Shown here one piece after another: positions 45,491 to 54,067 of a stretch of DNA of 64,000 nt. The notes under the pieces were generated by a model, which made no database searches, had not been told where the DNA came from, and saw only the letters and a program-made list of their open reading frames with translations. The stretch comes from an uncultured Alphaproteobacteria bacterium (GTDB lineage: Bacteria; Pseudomonadota; Alphaproteobacteria; Methylaequorales; Methylaequoraceae), in the NCBI GenBank assembly GCA_902547955.1, contig CACCPY010000001.1, forward strand, positions 62,001-126,000, read 5' to 3'. The translations under genes were made by a program, and so were the position numbers. How positions within the stretch are numbered: the first letter of the stretch is position 1; the number at the start of each line of letters is the position of its first letter.

Positions 45491-47980
45491 TTATCCATAC
45501 CTCAACAGAGAGTAGGCATTAAAATTTAAATATTTTTTGTTTGATATGAATAAAGTCATGGAAAATACTGACAAAAACAAGCTAGAAATTAATAAAGTAA
45601 TTGGAATGGAGAAAAACCATTGAATATCAAAAAAACTTGTTACAAAAAAATAAGAAAAAATACTTGAAAATATTAAAGAGGAGAGAATTATAGGAATAAA
45701 TATTATTAAGGATTCAAATAATATTAATTTTATAATGTTTCGTTTTTCAAACCCCATAATTCTGAAAACCAAATTTTGATAAACTTTTAGGGATCCTATT
45801 ACATTTATAGCGTTTGATATCACAAGAAGCCCTATTAATATAACCAACGCCGATATCAAAATACTTACAATAAATAAACTATTTATAAAGTTTTTTGTTT
45901 TATTTATATATTCAGATAATTTTATATAAGTAATGGTTGGTAACTCTCTTAACAAATCACTAAGATTAATGACTTTTTCTTTCTCAAACTTTACAGTAGA
46001 CATAAATTCATGAGGAATTTTTGAAGCATATTGAGGATTAAATAAAATTGCAAAATTAATATTAAGATCTCTATAATTTACCTCTCTAAAATTTTGAATA
46101 ACTCCGGTCACTAAATTACCAAATATATTAAATGTAATAGTATCTCCAATCTTTAGTTTAAGATTTTTTGCAACATTGTAATCCAATGAAAGTTTTAATT
46201 CATTGTTTTCATTTTCATACCACCAATTGCCTTTTACTACAGGGTTATTAGGTGGAGGTTCATCGGCCCAAGATATTCGTCTTTCTCCATTAATAAACCA
46301 ATAACTTTTATTTTTTTCATCTATCAGCTCTTTTGGATTTATATTATTTATAGCCTCAATTCTGGCAGATATCATGGGTACAACTATTGGTTTTGCCCCA
46401 TCATCAATCTTACTTATTTGATCTGAGAATAAATTCAACTCATTTTCTTGAATTCCTAAAAAAAAATAATCAGGAGCATTTTTGGGTACTGAAGTACTGA
46501 GTTCTTTACTAATATTTGAAGACAAATTACCTAGAAAAAATAATATTGTCATTCCTAAACCCATTGTCACTATGATCATTGAATTTAGACTACGATAAGC
46601 TTTCAAATTTTTAATACCCATTTTTAAAAGAATATTTTTTGTATTATTTATTTTTCCTAAGATAAAAATGAAAAATTTAGATAAAAAATAATAGAAAAAA
46701 CAAACAATTATAAAAAAGAAAAAAAACACCCCTGTTTGTTGGGGTTTAACATTGAAGATACAAAAAAAGAAGATAAAAATTAGCATTAAAACACTAATTT
46801 CAAAAACTGATTTACTAGTATAATTTATATTTAAGTGAGTCATACTATTTCTAAATAAATCAGCAACTTTTATTTGATCAACACTATCCAAAACTGGTTT
46901 AGCAAATATAAAAAATACTACCACACTAAAGAATTGAATAATTAGATATTCATAAAATTCAAATTTTATTTTTAGATCAATATTTAAAAAATTTAAAAAA
47001 CTATAATCGATTAAAAGAATTATTATTAAGCCTAATGTATAAGCCAATAGCGAACAAAAGAATAAAATTATAAGAGTTTGAGTATAATATAAAGCTTTAA
47101 TATTTTGAGAACTTAGTCCCAATGATTTATATATAGCGACATTAAACTGATTATTACTAATAAACGAATACAATGAATTTTTCAAACCAATACCAGAAAT
47201 AAGAATTGCTGATGCTGCTATAATAGAAAGAAAATAAATAAAATTCTCTATAGTCCGCTTTAAGTTTTGACTAACATTTTTTGGGTATTTAATTACAATC
47301 TGTTTGTCTTCACTAATTTTTTTCGGTAATTCACTGTTATTGTTCTTGTATGCCATTTTGTATTTAAAATTTAGAAAACTACCAAGATTGTTAATTTTTA
47401 GATTTTTGAAACTAGAGCTGTTAATAAGTGCCTGATCTCCAAATAGAAAAAATGTTCCAATGTCTGGTAAACTTTCAATAACACCAATGATTTCAAAATT
47501 AATATTTTGTATTTTTATTTTCTCACCAATTTTTAAATCAAGATTTTTTTTGGTCGTTTTGTCAATCAAAATAGAATCAGCTTTAGTTTTAAGTAACTCT
47601 AATGAATTTGAAGGCTCTACTTTTACTTCACCAAGAAGTGGGTAGAAATTATCAATTACTTTAATTCTAGTTGTTTTACTTTCCTCGTTTTTTGTTCTTA
47701 GTATGGAAGTGAACTCAATAACCTCAGTAATAAAAAAATTTTCTTTTAGTTCATTTAAATGATCCCTGTTTAAAGCTTTATTTTTTGTAGAAAGCTCCAA
47801 GTCGCCACCGAGAAAGACTTTTGAATTATCATTAATTTCATTTTCTATACTATTTTTTAAAATTGTTATTGAAGAAAAAATGAGTAAACTAACAAAAATT
47901 GAAAAGAAAACTTTTGAAATTTTTGATTTATTTTTGTTTAATTCTTTCGTTAACAATTTTAAATATTTTGTATAAGACAT
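45491..47980 (-). CDS. ABC transporter permease, YbbP-like (FtsX/MacB fold)
   Basis: 829-residue inner-membrane permease with a MacB-type periplasmic domain after TM1 (about 20-38), then three TM helices, a middle helical pair, a second periplasmic domain (about 500-690) and three C-terminal TM helices: two FtsX/MacB units in one chain. E. coli YbbP has this layout, and the ATPase gene (YbbA-like) is directly upstream with a divergent TesA-like esterase, as in E. coli tesA-ybbAP. Substrate unknown. Confidence 0.85.
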   Translation of the reverse strand: MSYTKYLKLLTKELNKNKSKISKVFFSIFVSLLIFSSITILKNSIENEINDNSKVFLGGDLELSTKNKALNRDHLNELKENFFITEVIEFTSILRTKNEESKTTRIKVIDNFYPLLGEVKVEPSNSLELLKTKADSILIDKTTKKNLDLKIGEKIKIQNINFEIIGVIESLPDIGTFFLFGDQALINSSSFKNLKINNLGSFLNFKYKMAYKNNNSELPKKISEDKQIVIKYPKNVSQNLKRTIENFIYFLSIIAASAILISGIGLKNSLYSFISNNQFNVAIYKSLGLSSQNIKALYYTQTLIILFFCSLLAYTLGLIIILLIDYSFLNFLNIDLKIKFEFYEYLIIQFFSVVVFFIFAKPVLDSVDQIKVADLFRNSMTHLNINYTSKSVFEISVLMLIFIFFFCIFNVKPQQTGVFFFFFIIVCFFYYFLSKFFIFILGKINNTKNILLKMGIKNLKAYRSLNSMIIVTMGLGMTILFFLGNLSSNISKELSTSVPKNAPDYFFLGIQENELNLFSDQISKIDDGAKPIVVPMISARIEAINNINPKELIDEKNKSYWFINGERRISWADEPPPNNPVVKGNWWYENENNELKLSLDYNVAKNLKLKIGDTITFNIFGNLVTGVIQNFREVNYRDLNINFAILFNPQYASKIPHEFMSTVKFEKEKVINLSDLLRELPTITYIKLSEYINKTKNFINSLFIVSILISALVILIGLLVISNAINVIGSLKVYQNLVFRIMGFEKRNIIKLILFESLIIFIPIILSSLIFSSIFSYFFVTSFFDIQWFFSIPITLLISSLFLSVFSMTLFISNKKYLNFNAYSLLRYG

Positions 47981-47981
47981 T

Positions 47982-48650
47982 TTAATTTTTCACCTGGCCG
48001 TCAAACAACCTTATTACTTTATCACATTTTTTTGCAAGATTACTGTTGTGTGTTACTAAAACTAAACTAATTTTTTTTTTTTTTGAATAATCTAAGAGTA
48101 AACTAGAAACAAGCTCTGTATTTTTTCTATCTAAATTACCTGTAGGTTCATCTGCTAAAATAACTTTTGGATTGAATGAAATTGCTCTGGCAATTGCTAC
48201 TCTTTGCTGTTCACCACCTGATAGCTCTGAAGGAAGATTATTTGTTCTATGACCAAGACCAAAATCAGCAAGAATTGAAGTAGCCTTTTCTTCTTCATCA
48301 TTAATTTCATTTATTTGCATGGGAAACATTACATTTTCAAGAGCTGTGTAATTCGGTATTAGATAAAATTGCTGAAAAACTAAGCCAATTTTTTGTTTTC
48401 TAATTTCAGTTTTTTGATCCTCAGTAATTTTAGAAAAATCTTGATTTTGAAAAAAAATTGACCCTGTCGTTGGTTTTTCTAAACCAGACATAAGCATTAA
48501 AAGGCTCGTTTTTCCTGAACCGCTTTCTCCTATAATAGCTACCCTTTCATTTTTTTTTATTTCAAAATTAATATTTTTTAAAACTCTGATATTATTTCCA
48601 TTTAAATTATAATTAAGGTTAATGTTGTTTAGTTTGAATATATTTTCCAT
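47982..48650 (-). CDS. ABC transporter ATP-binding protein, YbbA-like
   Basis: 222-residue LolD/MacB-type ATPase with Walker A GESGSGKTS, the Q-loop in GLVFQQFYLIP, signature LSGGEQQR, Walker B VILADEPTGNLD and H-loop LVTHNS. All catalytic residues are present, unlike FtsE in this window. It ends 1 base before its permease gene and partners it. Confidence 0.9.
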   Translation of the reverse strand: MENIFKLNNINLNYNLNGNNIRVLKNINFEIKKNERVAIIGESGSGKTSLLMLMSGLEKPTTGSIFFQNQDFSKITEDQKTEIRKQKIGLVFQQFYLIPNYTALENVMFPMQINEINDEEEKATSILADFGLGHRTNNLPSELSGGEQQRVAIARAISFNPKVILADEPTGNLDRKNTELVSSLLLDYSKKKKISLVLVTHNSNLAKKCDKVIRLFDGQVKN

Positions 48651-49266
48651 TTTTAGGCTTCTATTTGTAATGATTTTTTGTCTAAATCTTATACCAACAC
48701 ATGTTTATTGTAATCAAAAAATTGCATTGTTCGGTGATAGTCTGATGTCTGGTTATGGTCTAGAAAAAGATTTCCATTTATCGACAGTTTTGGAAAAAAG
48801 TCTTCAAGAAAAAGGATTTGATATTAATGTTATTAATGCCAGTGTATCCGGTGATACAACTTCTGGGGGACTAAATAGATTAAACTGGCTAATTAAAGGA
48901 AAAGATATAGATATTGTTGTTTTATGTCTTGGAGCCAATGACATGTTGAGAGGAATAAACCCCTCTCTCATAAAAAAAAATTTAAATAAGATCCTTGAGA
49001 AATTAGAAAAAAAAAATATTAAAGTCCTTTTTGCAGGTATGTTATCTCAGGAAGCATTAGGAGAAAATTATAAGAATAATTTTGACAGCATTTATCCTGA
49101 ACTTGCTAAAAAGTACAAAGTTTCTTTTTTACCGTTTTTGTTAGATGGTGTTGCATTAAGTCCAGAACTTAATTTAGATGATGGAAAACACCCAAATCCA
49201 AAAGGAGTGAAAGTAATAGGAAAAAATCTTGAAGAAAAATTAATTAAAATTCTTAACAATAATTAA
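48622..49266 (+). CDS. Arylesterase/lysophospholipase L1-like SGNH hydrolase (TesA-like)
   Basis: Exported GDSL esterase. It has block I ALFGDSLMSGYGLEKD with the Ser, block II NASVSGDTTSGGLNRL, block III LCLGANDMLRGI and block V DGKHPNPKGV with the Asp-His pair, the full TesA set. A hydrophobic signal peptide ends near HVYCNQK. ATG 48622 would overlap the divergent ATPase gene by 29 bases; ATG 48670 is possible but leaves a very short signal. The divergent pairing with YbbAP-like genes matches E. coli. Confidence 0.85.
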   Translation: MLFSLNIFSIFRLLFVMIFCLNLIPTHVYCNQKIALFGDSLMSGYGLEKDFHLSTVLEKSLQEKGFDINVINASVSGDTTSGGLNRLNWLIKGKDIDIVVLCLGANDMLRGINPSLIKKNLNKILEKLEKKNIKVLFAGMLSQEALGENYKNNFDSIYPELAKKYKVSFLPFLLDGVALSPELNLDDGKHPNPKGVKVIGKNLEEKLIKILNNN

Positions 49267-49267
49267 A

Positions 49268-49660
49268 ATGCCTCACCTTCAATTTGAAATAAATAAAAAA
49301 TTAAAAAAAAATTGTAAGCAAAAGTTTATAGCTTTTATCGAAGAAAGCTTTTCGAAAATTATGCAAACTGGGACTGATCATATTGCGATAACTTTGAGAG
49401 AGCTGGAAAAAGAAAATATTAGTCTTGGTAGAGTTCACAAAAATGATACTTTATGTCTAATGAATTTAGATATTAGGTCAGGTCGATCAAAGAAACAAAA
49501 AATAGAATTGGTAAAAACGTTTATGCATGGAGTGGAAAAATTTTTAAAAATAAATAAAAATAACCAATACATAACCTTTACAAATCACAAGGGAATTGAA
49601 TTCAACTTTTATGAGAAATCTCTTTCTGATTGGGTAAAAAGTGAAAAAGATAGACACTAA
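49268..49660 (+). CDS. Tautomerase-superfamily (MIF/4-OT-like) protein
   Basis: 130-residue protein starting MPHLQFEINKKL, so Pro2 would be exposed as the catalytic base after Met removal. HIAITLRELEKENISLGR, the LMNLDIRSGRSKKQKIELV segment and the length resemble the 5-carboxymethyl-2-hydroxymuconate isomerase/MIF branch. No aromatic pathway genes are near, so the reaction is unknown. It starts 1 base after the esterase stop. Confidence 0.68.
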   Translation: MPHLQFEINKKLKKNCKQKFIAFIEESFSKIMQTGTDHIAITLRELEKENISLGRVHKNDTLCLMNLDIRSGRSKKQKIELVKTFMHGVEKFLKINKNNQYITFTNHKGIEFNFYEKSLSDWVKSEKDRH

Positions 49661-49745
49661 TATTAAAATTTTATAAACAAAACATTTATTCGAGATATCT
49701 TGAAATTTTTTAGAAAATTAAAAAGTAAATAAACTAAGATAAAAA

Positions 49746-50576
49746 TTACTTAGTTAATAAAATTTTATTTTTTTTAGAAAGTGCTTCAATTAATGGATTT
49801 ATATCTCCGTCTTTAATAAAACTTTTAAACTCAGATTTTTTAGTAGCAATTTCACTTACAGAACCCGCTAACAGAACATCAAATATTTTCCATTTTTCAT
49901 TTTTAAGAGATAAGAGATAATTAATCGACACTTTCTCATCTTTACTTAAAATTAAATTACTTTTAATCATTTTATACTTACCAACTTTTTTTTCTTCTAA
50001 ATTACTAAATTTTGGGTATTTAATTTTTGAAAACCTTTTTATGTAATTTTTGGCAATATATTCCTCAAAAACATCTATCATTTTTTTCTTTGTTTGATTA
50101 TCAGCATTCTTCCAACTATCTCCAATTATCATATTTAACATTTCTTCGCTATAATAAGTCTCATTAATTAATTTTGTTGTTGATTTTAAAACAGTTGAAT
50201 TTTTTCCGTTGATGTCTTTTAAACCCTGGTGAAGTTCCAAAATTGTCTGAGTCGCTTCTTTTGAATCAGAGACTATATTTTCAACATTTTCAACTACTGG
50301 TTTTTCTTTAATAAATTTAGTTTTTTTTTGGGATTTGGTTTTAACTTCCTCTTTTTCTAATTTTTCTTTCACAACTTTCTGTGAATCTATTGTTTTTTCT
50401 CTTTCTGGTTCATTAGGCCTATCATCTTTTTCATTTTTAAGTACTTCTTTTACTTGGGATAAATCCTCTTTGTCTTTCTCTTTCAAAAAAATATAAACAA
50501 CTGTAAGTATCAGTAAAAAAAATATGATTATAAAAAAGAATTTTTGATTTTTTTTAAGGTTAAAAAAAAAGTTCAT
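49746..50576 (-). CDS. MlaC/Ttg2D-like phospholipid-binding protein, membrane-anchored
   Basis: 276 residues. The C-terminal part (about 100-265) has the MlaC pattern: TTKLINETYYSEEMLNMIIG, KKKMIDVFEEYIAKNYIKRF, YLLSLKNEKWKIFDVLLAGS. MlaC carries phospholipids across the periplasm. Instead of a cleavable signal there is an uncleaved-looking TM helix (about 13-30) and a long Lys/Glu/Val linker (about 31-95), so this form is probably tethered to the inner membrane. Other mla genes are not in the window. Confidence 0.75.
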   Translation of the reverse strand: MNFFFNLKKNQKFFFIIIFFLLILTVVYIFLKEKDKEDLSQVKEVLKNEKDDRPNEPEREKTIDSQKVVKEKLEKEEVKTKSQKKTKFIKEKPVVENVENIVSDSKEATQTILELHQGLKDINGKNSTVLKSTTKLINETYYSEEMLNMIIGDSWKNADNQTKKKMIDVFEEYIAKNYIKRFSKIKYPKFSNLEEKKVGKYKMIKSNLILSKDEKVSINYLLSLKNEKWKIFDVLLAGSVSEIATKKSEFKSFIKDGDINPLIEALSKKNKILLTK

Positions 50577-50627
50577 GAGATTTTTTTAAGTGTTAACTGA
50601 TACTTAACATACTTTTTTTTTTTTTTA

Positions 50628-51413
50628 TTAATTTTTTACAGAAATTTTTATCCAGTTTTTGTTAAATCTATCCTCATAATCTTTTTGAATTTTAGGACCA
50701 AACCAACAGTCCGGTGAAATTATTTTTCTTTTTGTTTTTCCAAGCCAGCTACCCCACCATGAAAAAGAACTGTTACTCATTATAATATTCTCGCATTGAG
50801 ATAATGAATACATATCTTCAACTTCATTAGAGTTATTTAAATTAATAAATTTGTTTAAATCTACTAACTTTCTAAGTGATTTAAAATCGTCAGAAAAAAT
50901 TATAAATTCATAGTCTTTTTCAAATAATGACATTGCTTTTTCAAGATAAATTGGATAATTGATTTTATGAAAAACTCCATTATATTCTTCATTAAGATAA
51001 TCTCCTAACCTAAGGTGAATACCAACTTTTTTCTTAATACTACTTAATTCTTTTTTAATTTTTTTCTTTGTCTTAAAATTAAAATTAAATAAATTTTTTA
51101 CTTCATCCTTATAGTCTTCAAAGTATCTCTCAGATTGGAAATATCCATACAGGCAAATATTATCGAGTGGAGCTATGGGTGTATATTTAAATTCCCTCTC
51201 ATTATAAACTAGCTGGATATTTTGGTCAGTGGTCGGAATATTATTGTAAACACTATGTCTGTATTTTACTGGATGATGTCCTTGGCCAAATCCTGCATGA
51301 TTTAATCCATAATTTATTGCAAATTTGGAATTAATTCTTCTAGAATGAGCATAACCAGCAGCAATTTGAAATAATTGATTACCTAATCCTCCTAAAAAAT
51401 TATTTATAATCAT
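50628..51413 (-). CDS. Alpha-1,2-fucosyltransferase-like glycosyltransferase (GT11)
   Basis: 261-residue GT11 enzyme. GGLGNQLFQIAAGYAHSRR lies near the N-terminus, GYFQSERYFEDY in the middle, then VGIHLRLGDYLNEE (the GDP-sugar-binding HxRxGDY motif) and MSNSSFSWWGSWLG. It likely transfers fucose or a related deoxysugar from a GDP donor during surface polysaccharide synthesis. The adjacent DegT-like gene, 12 bases upstream, may supply a modified sugar. Confidence 0.87.
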   Translation of the reverse strand: MIINNFLGGLGNQLFQIAAGYAHSRRINSKFAINYGLNHAGFGQGHHPVKYRHSVYNNIPTTDQNIQLVYNEREFKYTPIAPLDNICLYGYFQSERYFEDYKDEVKNLFNFNFKTKKKIKKELSSIKKKVGIHLRLGDYLNEEYNGVFHKINYPIYLEKAMSLFEKDYEFIIFSDDFKSLRKLVDLNKFINLNNSNEVEDMYSLSQCENIIMSNSSFSWWGSWLGKTKRKIISPDCWFGPKIQKDYEDRFNKNWIKISVKN

Positions 51414-51425
51414 AAATCTTTCAGA

Positions 51426-52709
51426 CTAATTAATGGTTTTATTTAATTGATCTAGTATGTCAAAAAGTCTAGAAATCTGAGGTTTCAAATCCTTATGTGA
51501 ATTACCTACAAAAAATCCATTTTCATCAACATCTTTAATATTTTTTAAATCACCAAAAACTGAATATTTATAATATTTTTCTACTGGATTTTTTAAAAAG
51601 TTTCCACTTACAATTGGTCTAGTCTCAATACCCTGTTTTGTAAGTTCAGTAATAACATATTCCCTTTTATTTTTTAAATTTCCAGAGAGAATAATACTGA
51701 ATCCATACCATGATGACTCTCTATTGCTGTCTTGAATTTGACAAAAAGAACTTTTGCTAAACAAATTTTTAAAAAAATTAGCATTTTTTCTTCTTCCTTC
51801 AAGAAATTTACTAAACTTTTTTAACTGGCATTGTCCTAAGACTCCGTTCAACTCATTAGGTCTTAAATTATACCCAGGCAGAACAAATTTAAATGCATTT
51901 TCAAATTTAGAGGTATAAGTATTTTTTGAGTAGTCATCACTCTCTAATTCCCTGGTCCAACCATGAGATCTTAGTGATTTACAAAACTCATAGATATCCT
52001 TGTCATCTGTAGAAATCATACCACCTTCTATAGTTTGTAAATGATGTGAGAAATAAAAAGAGTGTGAAGATGCTACCCCAAAAGTACCAGTGTGCTTAGA
52101 TTCAAATTTTGCTCCTAAAGATTCGCAATTATCCTCAATTAGAATTAAATCATGCCTTTTACATACTTTTTTTATTTTTCTAAAATCCACAGGATTTCCA
52201 AGAATATTTATTGCTAATATTGCCCTTGTATTTTGAGTTATCGCTTTTTCAATTATTTCTTGATCAATATTAAGTGAAGACTTGTTTATGTCCAAAAACC
52301 TAAGTTTAATACCATATTGACTAAATGGTGAATAACTTGTGCTCCAACCTAATGCTGGTACTAAGACTTCGTCTCCTTCTTTGAAGTTATATTTTTTTAA
52401 TAAAGTTAAAGCTGCCACTATGAGTAAATTAGCTGATGATCCAGAATTTACCATCACAGAAAATTTTGAGCCAAAATAGTTGGCAAATTGTTTTTCAAAC
52501 TTTAAGACATTTTCACCCATGGTCAGTTTACCTGAGTATAGCTGAGTAATTAGGGCATTATGTTCGACCTCATCCCAACTTTTATGAGCAAGAGGATAGA
52601 AAAGATTATTTTCTTTTTTAGGTGGATGAATGATTTTTAAAAAACTTGGTTTTTGTTTTTTTAAGGCAGTAATTTTAAAATTTGTTTGTTGTTTTTTTGT
52701 ATATTCCAT
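51426..52709 (-). CDS. DegT/DnrJ-fold sugar 3-dehydratase-like enzyme (His for PLP Lys)
   Basis: 427-residue DegT/DnrJ/EryC1/StrS-fold protein. SGSSANLL (phosphate loop), PALGWSTS and IEDNCESLGAKF are in place. In the segment that normally carries the PLP lysine the sequence is SFYFSHHLQTIEGGM, with His222 where aminotransferases have Lys. That swap defines 4-keto-6-deoxysugar 3-dehydratases such as ColD and RfbH (E1). I see no four-Cys iron-sulfur site, favouring a ColD-like reaction. The sugar substrate is inference. It lies upstream of the GT11 gene. Confidence 0.85.
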   Translation of the reverse strand: MEYTKKQQTNFKITALKKQKPSFLKIIHPPKKENNLFYPLAHKSWDEVEHNALITQLYSGKLTMGENVLKFEKQFANYFGSKFSVMVNSGSSANLLIVAALTLLKKYNFKEGDEVLVPALGWSTSYSPFSQYGIKLRFLDINKSSLNIDQEIIEKAITQNTRAILAINILGNPVDFRKIKKVCKRHDLILIEDNCESLGAKFESKHTGTFGVASSHSFYFSHHLQTIEGGMISTDDKDIYEFCKSLRSHGWTRELESDDYSKNTYTSKFENAFKFVLPGYNLRPNELNGVLGQCQLKKFSKFLEGRRKNANFFKNLFSKSSFCQIQDSNRESSWYGFSIILSGNLKNKREYVITELTKQGIETRPIVSGNFLKNPVEKYYKYSVFGDLKNIKDVDENGFFVGNSHKDLKPQISRLFDILDQLNKTIN

Positions 52710-52822
52710 TATTCTTCCTTAACTGTTAATTATAAAAACGACAATTTCTTAAAAATTTTAGTTATGCTTATTTTTAATGATCTGAAACAACCCATAAAGT
52801 AGTATTAAATTTTGATTACATA

Positions 52823-53464
52823 ATGTTAAAAGAAAAAAAACAGGCCATAGAATGGAAAAAAAAATATGGTGATACTAATTTCAAACCGAAATTAATTTTT
52901 TCAAAACAAAATACAAAAGATAGTCTTTTATTCTCACTAGGTTTTTATGTGATGATAATGGCTTCTGAAATTCTCTTTAATCAACCATTTAAAAATAAAA
53001 TTAAGGTAGTTCATAACAAATTTTATAAATTTTTTTTTAATAAAGATTTTGAAAAAATTGAGAGAATCGAAAATACCTCTTTTGCATTTAGTTTGTTTTT
53101 AATTTTGAACAAACTGTTTAAAGAAGAAGATACTTTAAAAGAGTTCATGAAAGAAATTTTCTTCAATTCACTTTGTCACTGGTCAAGTGTCATGAATTTT
53201 AGCGAAAAAGATTATTTTAAGAAAGTTGAATTGATTGAAAATATGTATGAAAAAAATAAAAATTTAGTGTTAACCCATAATGAAGATTCATTAATTGATC
53301 TAATTTTTTTACTCTACAAAAGCTTTGAAATAGGAGAGGCGGATAAACAAATAATAAAAAAAAATATAGCTGTTCTTGGTTTTTCAGTTAGCAAAGCCAT
53401 GAAAGAATTTAGATACGATGCCTTGAGAGAATTTAACGAAAAATTCAAGAAAATACGTCAATGA
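52823..53464 (+). CDS. Hypothetical helical protein
   Basis: 213 residues that I do not recognise. It is Lys- and Phe-rich and predicted mostly helical. A mildly hydrophobic stretch (about 36-52, LFSLGFYVMIMASEILF) is too weak to be a sure TM helix. No signal peptide or metal motif is visible. Normal length and the absence of an alternative frame support a real gene. Its end overlaps the convergent cyclic-nucleotide-domain gene by 7 bases. Confidence 0.6.
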   Translation: MLKEKKQAIEWKKKYGDTNFKPKLIFSKQNTKDSLLFSLGFYVMIMASEILFNQPFKNKIKVVHNKFYKFFFNKDFEKIERIENTSFAFSLFLILNKLFKEEDTLKEFMKEIFFNSLCHWSSVMNFSEKDYFKKVELIENMYEKNKNLVLTHNEDSLIDLIFLLYKSFEIGEADKQIIKKNIAVLGFSVSKAMKEFRYDALREFNEKFKKIRQ

Positions 53465-53826
53465 TATTTATCAAAAAAATTTTTAAGGTCTTTTGTTATC
53501 GTTGTATTTAAATTCGTTAATCTTAAATATGTAGACCTTAGAATTGCTCGAATCAAAATTGATGATTCTTTGAACTCTTTTAGAAGAGTTTCTTTTGGTA
53601 TCTTTACTGCAGACGATTTTTCAATTGCGACTGCTGTAACTGTTCTTGGAGTTTCCAATAAAATTGATTGCTCTCCAAATACTTCTTTTGCATTGACGTA
53701 ACCAACCTTAGTTCCGTTTTCAGACAAAATTTCAACAGCTCCTTTTTCTAGTAAATAAGCATAATCAGATTGATCTCCAAATTTGTATATTACAGTATTA
53801 GGTTCCCAAGAAATGTATTCTTCCAC
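53458..53826 (-). CDS. Cyclic nucleotide-binding domain protein (stand-alone)
   Basis: 122 residues forming one CAP_ED domain: YKFGDQSDYAYLLEKGAVEI at the start, a phosphate-binding-cassette-like turn VFGEQSILLETPRTVTAVA (about 49-67) and the final helix. There is no DNA-binding or catalytic domain, so it is not a CRP regulator. The cassette has FGEQ and the Arg of PRT, close to the cNMP-binding consensus. Stand-alone forms usually sense or scaffold; no partner is evident. Confidence 0.8.
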   Translation of the reverse strand: MEEYISWEPNTVIYKFGDQSDYAYLLEKGAVEILSENGTKVGYVNAKEVFGEQSILLETPRTVTAVAIEKSSAVKIPKETLLKEFKESSILIRAILRSTYLRLTNLNTTITKDLKNFFDKYH

Positions 53827-53929
53827 AATATAATATCCTCCTATTTATTTTTTATTGTTAATAATACTAGTTAATAAAAAATAAAAATCTATAAATTGAA
53901 AATTTTTAGTAAAGAAATATAATAAAAAC

Positions 53930-54064
53930 ATGAGTCAAAATGAATGTGGATGTGGTAGATCTCCTACTGGTAAGTGTATAGGCTGGCATAGTCTTAGCGA
54001 GGAGAATTATAAAAAGAAGCTTTTAGAATATGAACAAAAAATTAAAGGGAAGAAAAATAGTTAG
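53930..54064 (+). CDS. Small Cys-rich protein with CGCGRSPTGKCIGWH motif
   Basis: 44-residue protein beginning MSQNECGCGRSPTGKCIGWH, then LSEENYKKKLLEYEQKIKGK. Three Cys and one His near the N-terminus (Cys6, 8, 16, His20) could bind a metal, followed by a Lys/Glu helix. I believe similar short proteins occur in other alphaproteobacteria, but I cannot verify this or give a role. It has a clear ATG and ends 3 bases before the convergent gltD stop. Confidence 0.65.
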   Translation: MSQNECGCGRSPTGKCIGWHSLSEENYKKKLLEYEQKIKGKKNS

Positions 54065-54067
54065 GAA

